The notes beneath the pieces were generated by a model. That model was not told where the DNA came from, searched no databases, and saw only the letters and a program-made list of their open reading frames with translations. A DNA stretch of 64,000 bases, taken from positions 37,887,797 to 37,951,796 of the forward strand of contig CP136061.1 of assembly GCA_032622095.1 (NCBI GenBank), given 5' to 3'. Each line of letters opens with the position of its first letter. Position 1 is the first letter of the stretch. Below are positions 37,401 through 64,000 of this stretch, one piece after another. The stretch is from Siphonodentalium dalli. Lineage: Eukaryota; Mollusca; Scaphopoda; Gadilida; Siphonodentaliidae. A program made the translations under genes and the position numbers.

Positions 37401-37857
37401 TGTGATACTGTGATGCCAATTTTGGAAAGACAGCGTATACCTTTTGGTCCCATATATATACAAATATCTGCTTAATGGTTGCGTTACTGTGTTCAAAACG
37501 ATCGGAATGGCCATCTTAATAATCGATTCGCAGCATATACAACCGTTATCGAAGTATTTCGCTGTTCTTGTGTGTCTGAAACAGATGCTGGTTTTTCCTC
37601 GATTCGTTCAGCTTTGACAAAGACCGCAATCTATGACAACTTGAGTGAAATAGGGTATATTTCCTTAATAAATCAGCAGAAACCGCCAATATATTAATAC
37701 ATCAGCATCACCACTTAACCGTGGGTGGTATAGTGAAGTCCAGTCTTTGTATTATCCATCAAATGCAGCAACATTTAGAGTTGTTCTGATAGCTAGCATG
37801 GTATTGTAAGTCAAGCTGGCATTGTTATGCCAAGGATGGCTTCGTGGTCGCGATTCA
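34441..37857. other. Non-coding stretch before the gene
   Basis: No gene recognised. GGTAAA/TTTACC-rich sequence continues at 34700-34970. A short direct repeat (GTTGACAGTGTTGTGAT plus following block) occurs at 36315 and 36499. Confidence 0.4.
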
Positions 37858-38095
37858 AACTGCCATCGCGATGTCATTGCTGTCTCATCAATGTCACCCG
37901 GTGGCGACTATAACTGACTTCGCGTGTCAATTTTTCCGACGCATCGCGGTTTGATCGGTGCCACCGAATAGTTATTGAAACTGTCATCACCATGTCACTG
38001 CTGTCTGCACCGATTCGACGTGGTGTAATTGCAGTATCACCGATAATACTCGGGTCGCATTGAAACTGTCATGGCGGTGTCACTGTAATACGACC
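37858..38095 (+). repeat. Degenerate repeats just upstream of exon 1
   Basis: Three imperfect copies of a segment resembling AAACTGTCATCACCATGTCA begin near 37858, 37979 and 38060, the last lying 50 bases before the start codon. Spacing is about 121 and 81 bases. They occupy the expected promoter or 5' untranslated region. No TATA box or other defined core element was recognised. Whether they are regulatory or only a decayed tandem repeat cannot be told. Confidence 0.4.
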
Positions 38096-38110
38096 GATTG
38101 TCTTTTTAAG

Positions 38111-57830
<19,720 letters not shown>

Positions 57831-57836
57831 CCACAG

Positions 57837-57848
57837 AATAAAAATAAA
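57837..57848 (+). promoter_or_regulatory. Polyadenylation signals of the TSP1-fibrinogen gene
   Basis: Two AATAAA hexamers in direct succession (57837-57842 and 57843-57848) begin six bases after the stop codon. They imply a very short 3' untranslated region. A G-run and GT-rich sequence follow from about 57893, suitable as a downstream element. Confidence 0.7.
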
Positions 57849-58084
57849 GTGTTCTGCTGGTTACAATGAATTGAATATGTTCCAGTGCAACCGGGGGGGG
57901 GGGGGGGTGGTGGTGGTCTGCAGAACATTTTCAGACAGGGGAGGGGATGGATGGTTCGAGGTACATGTGTAGGAAAAATGGGTGATGCAATTTTGGTCCA
58001 ATAAACATATTTATCAAATATTAATTAGGAAACATTAACATGGTTGAATTATATATTTGTATTATATAGCTTAGGTAATGATAT

Positions 58085-58245
58085 ATAGACAGAACACAAC
58101 GCGCATCTTAATCGAGAATCTTTTATCGAATGAGTTGCGGATGGCGCAAGGATATATTTCGCGAGAGCGTAGCTCGAGCAAAATATAACTTTGCGCCGTC
58201 CGCAACGAGTTCGATAAAAGATTCGAGATTTAGATGCAAGTCGTG
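58085..58245. mobile_element. Palindromic element after the gene
   Basis: Arms of about 75 bases from ACAGAACAC to GTGTTCTGT, sharing CGAATCTTTTATCGAA or its near match and GCGGA-GGCGCAA. Central GAGAGCGTAGCTCGAGC. Class not determined. Confidence 0.7.
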
Positions 58246-58959
58246 TTCTGTATTTATTCTACACCGTTCAGTCAAATAAGTTCAATCCATGAATGTCACC
58301 TCCATTGTTACTATAGCTACCTTTATTGTGATTTAAGTCTGACAAATAACCAGTAAATATGGGGGGATCACCGGAAGCGGATGATCGACGTAATGTACGT
58401 CATCTTTCTTGGCGACAACGTCAACAAGAATAGTTCCGGCTTGTATTCCACTAGAGGTATATATGTATTCAATGGCTGGGTTACGTTGAATACATGTGCC
58501 TCACGTCAATGGGTGTGGAATAAAGCTTAGTTAAATTATATAGCTTAGTTAAATCAGCATTTAATATCTAATAGCTGCTAAATTATATTTATATATTACA
58601 TCATTAAATGATTGCATGCTTTATTATTGAGCAGTGTTATATATTAAATGCTGATATATCTACACTGTGCTTAACTGTTGCATCATTTCCTAGTATGATA
58701 TGCCTTTATATATGTGACTATAGTGAAAGCTTTAGGCATCACCAGGGGTCAATACTATGGAGAGTTTTATTTGTAAGATTTTACTATTGTTAGTAAGAAA
58801 TAACAATTTGTCATTCCGCGCATACCATGAGCCTATGATTACAAACAAATCACAATTGTTTCGTGTAAGATGTAGCGTTTGTGGGCGTCACTAGAAGGTT
58901 CCTAACATCCTATTCGACCCATTTGAACCGGATGAAAGTCCCATCCCTTATAAACAGGG

Positions 58960-59045
58960 ACGTGCTGCTGACAGGGGGTATGGTTTAAACACCCTCGCCA
59001 ACTTTGATAAATGCCAGCTGAAGCAGTTGAATTTTTATGCCTGAC
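58960..59045. mobile_element. hAT-like terminus fragment
   Basis: CAGGGACGTGCTGCTGACAG and a following G-run resemble the left end of the hAT-like MITE; only this end is present. Confidence 0.4.
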
Positions 59046-59692
59046 ATAGTGTGAAATGTGTCGGTTTAGTATGTGTTATAGTCATAAATACTGGTGTTAA
59101 TTCGAGCTTGAACTGAACAATAATTGCTGGAAATGGAACATTAGCTCGGTATGACAACCAAAACCCCGCGTAATTGGAGGAGCTCGGTGTGCGACATCTC
59201 TTGAATTCTTACTCAGATCCTTTGATACCCCAATATATGTTGGTATATCCCCACTTAGTCCTAGATTGGTAATTTGTCAACGGAATTGTAGGGTGAAGAA
59301 TTTAAAAATGTTTCGCACATACATTTTGTTGTCCGCACATGTATTATCCAATCAGTGGGGGAATAATAATTATGGAACAAACCTATCTATTATGCGTGAG
59401 AAATTCGAGCTTATGTCGATTTTCCATTAAATATTCATTGTTTAATAGTAATTTCGCCGCAATCCTCGATATGGATCTGTGCATAAGACATTATCTGTCG
59501 TACAGGGGTGTTTATCTGCCACTTAATAACAATTATCATAGCGTCCAATATTTGTTCACCAAACGTACACTTTGTTGAGACAAATATATATGTTTAAATT
59601 GGAACTGGTGACAAAAATTTGCCGAAAGAGAAGTGGAAATTATTCACAATTTAACAACCGAGAAAGGAATCTGTGTGTGTTTTACGTATCGA

Positions 59693-60221
59693 CTGCAATG
59701 GCTGCGGACACACGTACCACAGTAACGATGGCATAGTAGGTGTGACAATTAATTATGGTAGAGTTTGGTGACAATTGGTCAACATAATTTATATGTCATA
59801 GGGAGTCGTGTCGCGCGCCGCATATTCGCACAGTGAGTCGACTGACCAATTAACCCATTGAGTTTCACCAAGGTTGATCTCTACTCATTACGTTTAGCCA
59901 CATTGTATTCTCTACGATACATAAAATTGCACGACCGATCGTCCAGAATTGTCTAGTGTGTTAGCATTAAAAATATAACATTGCGTGTTGAGTAACGATC
60001 AACAGCGACAAGACATTCGGTTTGATAAATCATTGAGATGTCGATCTCGACGCTGATAGAGCTAGGAACAGACTCATTGTGTGAATGTGCGGCGGGCGAC
60101 ATGTCTCGCTATGGCACAGGAATATGACGACCAATTGTCACCAAAATTGCACCATAATTAATTGTTACACCTACTATGCCATCGCTACTGTGATACGTGT
60201 GTCTGCAGCCAATGTTTCTTG
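59693..60221. mobile_element. Inverted-repeat element, about 530 bp
   Basis: Arms 59693-59782 and 60128-60221 match inverted (TGGCATAGTAGGTGTGACAA against TTGTTACACCTACTATGCCA). A second mirrored block (CGACACGACTCC-like and ATGTCTCGCTATGGC) lies further in. No coding capacity. Confidence 0.65.
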
Positions 60222-60423
60222 TAATCTGCTTGAACTTATTGGAATGCTCCCGTCGACCAGATGGGCTACAACTATCCAATCAAGTCTTTAATGAGTATAC
60301 CTAATTTAATGAATCGGCAAAACAAACAAAAACATGGACACATGCATACAGACCGGAGTGGCGCGTTTCCATATATATCTCTATAAAAAGGATATTTTAC
60401 AGGATAGTTAAACATGACTTTGG

Positions 60424-60753
60424 CTGAGAAATGTACATAACCCTAACAGATAGAACAGCCGTTACGCGTCTATTAAAATGTGGAACGAGAAATCACCACT
60501 TGCCACTTGAAACAGGGTCCTGAACGACACTAATTTAATTGAACGAACATGTCCCTTGTGTAATAATTTTAAGCTTGGCGATGAACTTCATTACTTGCTC
60601 GAATGCAACCACTTTATAGATGTTAGAAATCGTTTTCTCCCGGCTAAATATATCAAAAAGTGACATGCGACCATCGATATTATTTAATATGACCGATATA
60701 GCACCCCTCCGCCGACTATGTTCCTTCATTATGGAAATTAACCGTTATTTTTA
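60424..60753 (+). mobile_element. LINE ORF C-terminus, frameshifted
   Basis: In three frames the sequence reads LTDRTAVTRLLKCGTRNHHL, then ERTCPLCNNFKLGDELHYLL with C-x2-C...H-x4-C closing at ECNHF, then PLRRLCSFIMEINRYF before a stop. These are the order and motifs of the non-LTR retrotransposon C-terminus seen at 18140-18568. Frameshifts near 60516 and 60661 kill it. Confidence 0.75.
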
Positions 60754-60829
60754 GCTTTATATATTGACAATTACGTTAGGTAATGGTGACTATATATAAC
60801 TGTTGTTGTTGTTGTTGCTGAGAAATTAC

Positions 60830-60973
60830 AAGACGATGGCAAACATGATGACGAGTTATATATGACGATGACACTGATGGATGTTTTTGTTAATGATAAT
60901 GTTCGCGATGATGATGTCGATGCAAATAATGATAGTCTAGACGATGATGAAAATGATTAATGTAATGATGGTG

Positions 60974-61004
<31 letters not shown>

Positions 61005-61045
61005 CGACGACGATGATGATGATGATGATGTTGACGACGAGGTAT
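60830..61045 (+). repeat. GAT-rich microsatellite
   Basis: Imperfect (GAT)n with GAC and GGT variants, purest at 60967-61030. Confidence 0.9.
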
Positions 61046-61239
61046 AATGTTGTTGATGCTGATAACGTGATGATGAACGAATAGACGCAGAGCGGGAGGT
61101 CGCTGAGCATATAATGTACATAAAATTACCTATCATTCTTTTGTATATATCCTGTAATGTGTGTATGGATCAGAGAATAAATCATATATATACACAAACG
61201 ACGATAACTCCGACAGGATATGTACCTTATAAAGTTATA

Positions 61240-61659
61240 TGCCAACTTGAATTAGTTGACGAATTTCATTTCTTTCTTAAAAGGCAAAAAATCAGGAACA
61301 TCCGAAAAAAAAATATCAAGAAATATTATTACACAACCCCAAATGCTCTTAAACTGAACGCACTATTCAATTGTAAAAACCGGACAACTCTCACAAACCT
61401 CTCCCGCTATATACGAGAAGCCAAAAACGCACTGAGACCCCCCCCCCCCCCGAGGAACATTATCAACCACAGTATGAAACATACCCATGCACGTTTGAAA
61501 TAATCTCTTCTTTATGACACACCACCACCCCAACACCACCAACAGGATCACTTCACTCGAACCATGTGCATAATTTGTATTGATACGTATGTTAAACATT
61601 TACTCTGCGTGCCTATACTTAAGGTGTTGAGAATAAAGAATATTGAATTGAATTGAATG
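61240..61659 (+). mobile_element. LINE 3' end with TTGAA tail
   Basis: The frame ending at 61503 encodes LVDEFHFFLK, KKYYYTTPNALKLNALF and TLTNLSRYIREAKN, the last part of a LINE protein related to the two other remnants. A 3' untranslated region of about 150 bases follows and ends AATAAAGAATATTGAATTGA plus ATTGAAT, a short tandem tail of the kind used by CR1/L2-like LINEs. The 5' side is truncated. Confidence 0.75.
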
Positions 61660-61710
61660 CACCCGACCCGTTGGTATAGGACCGTAGAGTATGGCAATTG
61701 TTTTTATATA

Positions 61711-63295
61711 TGTTACAGTCAATATGTAAAATCAGTCGTTTGGCCAAATGCCTAAAATTTCCAGTCACTTGGTGAAATGCCTGTGACCGCCAGTCATTTA
61801 GCCAATTGCCTAAAATTTTCAGTCATTTGGCCAGATGACTGAAATTGACCACCAGTCGACTGAAGAGTATTTATGGTTTTTTTAAATAACTGAACGATAT
61901 TTCATATTTATGTTTATTATAACAAAAATGAATAATCAAAACATGCAACACAAAATTTATAACTCAACATGCTTATTTGACACATAATATTATCATTTAT
62001 TAGAACAATTGACACTGTTGTGACATCTACTATTACATAAAACATTATTCTTGAAACAAGCACATCGCTTACTCTTACATCTCTTAGGTCCATTGCAATT
62101 GCACTTCACGAAACCCTGACAACCGTGTCGAGACTCTTTGTTGTTGGCTTGTCAAAGGGACACACTGCTATCAGCGTTGATGTCTGATTCACTCAGAAGC
62201 CGCTGGGGACATAAATCAAACTGGTGTAGACTGTATTTTCCCTTCAGAATACATGCAGGCCAACCGATGGTATATTGTCCATTGTCAGATGGTCCTGATA
62301 CAACATAAACCATTTGAAAGAACCATACGGTAGCGACTGCATATCGATGAGGTCAACTTGACTACGATTAGATAAGATCGGCCTTACAACCACACCCTTT
62401 ATCATCGGCGAACCGTTTTCGCTGACAGTCAATGCACATTGTCTTAAACAGCTCAATGGAATCCCTGGTTACATTGGCATACTTCTTGCCTAACTCCTTC
62501 AACATCCGATCGCGGCCACTATGCATGGCCAGTAGCAATGTGGCCATGTTTGATAACATCAAATGTCTCTTCGATGGTCATGAAATACTGTATTGGGTCA
62601 TCGTTGGTTTTGCGACGTCTTATCAACTTTTCAACATCACCACATTGAAGAATCTCATACTTGGACCGAAGATAATACGCATGGTGCGACTTAGATGATG
62701 ATTGTCCACTTATTTGTCTTACTTCATCTATCAACGAAAAGTACTCTGGTTTTGGTATAAGTACCTTTTTCAGAGAATCATATTTCTTATATAACTCATT
62801 TTTGAACGTATCTTCTATTGAAACCTCCATACTGACAACTGATACTGGAAATACAATGACACAGGTATTTATACGATATGCTCTCTGTTATGATGTGTTG
62901 TAATAACATACAGTTACATAACTCACTAACAACTCACCAGTGTTATCTGTAAGTGTTTTGAAAACCCCAAAATGATAACAAGTTAACAACACAACAATGA
63001 CTGAACTGTATTTAATAATGTGTTGACAGCTCACTATTAGGTAATGGTAGTCAATGTGTGTGACCTGTTCACAGTGACACTTTCTTCATCAACAAAACCA
63101 AAACAAGTAATGTTTATACATAATTTGACATATTGACTAAAAATAAAATTCCCAATAAGGCAAACTGTCAAATTCAGGTCAGTGATTTTCAGTCATTTGG
63201 CATATTGACTAAAATAAAATTCAGTCATTTTGCCAATTTGACATATTGACTACAAATAAAATTCCCATTTAGGCAAACTGTCAAATTCAGGGTAG
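61711..63295. mobile_element. Decayed Ginger/KRBA2-type DNA transposon
   Basis: The integrase pseudogene (61993-62830) sits between two sets of short repeats. On the left are CAGTC-TTTGGCCAAATGCC-type units (61711-61870). On the right are GACATATTGACTA and AGGCAAACTGTCAAATTCAG units (63125-63295). AGTCAATATGT occurs at both ends in opposite orientation, suggesting subterminal inverted repeats. Exact termini and target duplication not found. Confidence 0.5.
61993..62830 (-). pseudogene. KRBA2/Ginger-like integrase pseudogene with CXC tail
   Basis: Read leftward from 62830: YEILQCGDVEKLI, IEETFDVIKHGHIATGH, then a frameshift, GRDRMLKELGKKYAN and MCIDCQRKR, together the HHCC zinc-binding domain. 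After another shift come GVVVRPILSN, QVDLIDMQSLPYGSFKW and YQDHLT, the start of the rve core with its first catalytic Asp. The rest of the DDE core is deleted. At 61993-62150 a Cys-rich tail (VKCNCNGPKRCKSKRCACFK, then CNSRCHNSVNCSNK and a stop) matches the CXC-type ends of such transposase-derived proteins. The family moves DNA transposons and has been domesticated in vertebrates. This copy is dead. Confidence 0.8.
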
Positions 63296-64000
63296 TTGAT
63301 GATTATATTGCATGTTTCTGTTTCTTACGGACACTATAGTATCTTTATGGCTGTACATTTCAGCCGTATTCATGTGTTTGTAACGCTCGACTGAACACTC
63401 AAAATTCGTGCCGCATTTTTCATTTGTCCAATTTTCGAAAGAGCGTCCATGACAACGTGTATAGTTTCTGTGAACACAAATTATCACGAATCCGACTGAT
63501 CAGCAGGCTGATGAACAAGGATAATTTGATTGGGAATATATAAAATGCGTTACCCGATTACAACTCTTTTAACATTTTTCTGCTTCATACCAATGGTAAT
63601 GAAATGGCATTTATCACGAGAACATGAACTGTGATCAGGGCATTTGTTTACAAATTTCATCGGGACTGGAGTCTGGAGTTAACAGTTTTACCGGAAATAG
63701 CTAGGCCCTATTCAGTCGCTTTGGATTCGATTATGTGTGTGTTGATAATTATTGAGTCGTTATTGAGTCATTTTAAATGTACACCGTAGCCAAATAAGCA
63801 TTTATTTTTAACATGGATAGTTTACCATGAAAATTGAGGTTGAGTGTAAATGTTTATTTTCTGAAAGTTTTCTTGGGCGTTGATAATTTCGGCCGATTTA
63901 TTTTTGGCCCACCAACAAAATTCCGAGATCGTCCAACGGAAAATCCTGTTGTTGCAATTTATTTTATGAGATGAATTAATAGTAGATAGTTGACAATGAA
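63296..64000. other. Non-coding stretch to window end
   Basis: No feature recognised. Confidence 0.4.

Overview
The window is animal nuclear DNA: AT-rich, mostly non-coding, dense in decayed transposons, with one multi-exon gene whose introns obey GT-AG. The gene product (a thrombospondin type 1 repeat joined to a fibrinogen-related domain) and the mix of CR1-like LINEs, a Penelope-like element, a KRBA2/Ginger-type integrase relic, tRNA-headed and snRNA-headed retrosequences and piggyBac-, hAT- and mariner-like MITEs suggest a bilaterian invertebrate, probably marine (lophotrochozoan or invertebrate deuterostome). The species cannot be fixed from sequence alone.

Layout. 1-38 kb holds no convincing host gene. 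It contains a hAT-like MITE, foldback MITEs, a family with CCGGATTC-type inverted termini plus a local segmental duplication (4.3-7.8 kb), five elements sharing paired subterminal hairpins (four with TTAA target sites), minisatellites, a CR1-like LINE broken by one of those MITEs (12.7-13.5 kb), a tRNA-derived SINE with target-site duplication (16.1-16.5 kb), a LINE C-terminus (18.1-18.6 kb), a zone of tandem duplications (18.8-23.3 kb), and a Penelope-like fragment preceded by tandem repeats (25.7-26.7 kb).

38.1-57.8 kb is a complete plus-strand gene of six exons. All junctions keep the reading frame and encode a 363-residue secreted protein: signal peptide, Ser/Thr-rich linker, one TSP1 repeat, and a C-terminal fibrinogen-related (lectin-like) domain. 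Its introns carry a 2.6-kb element with arms of about 0.52 kb, a U2-snRNA-headed retrosequence, a 27-bp minisatellite and several foldback elements. The 5' splice site after the TSP1 exon has been duplicated into an array of five donor-like sites within an open frame.

58-64 kb is again repeats: a foldback element, two LINE 3' ends (one with a TTGAA-type tail), a GAT microsatellite, and a frameshifted, internally deleted KRBA2/Ginger-type integrase with a C-terminal Cys-rich CXC tail.

The gene model rests on exact phase agreement plus family motifs. Transposon classes rest on termini, target duplications and peptide motifs read by eye; no database search was possible.
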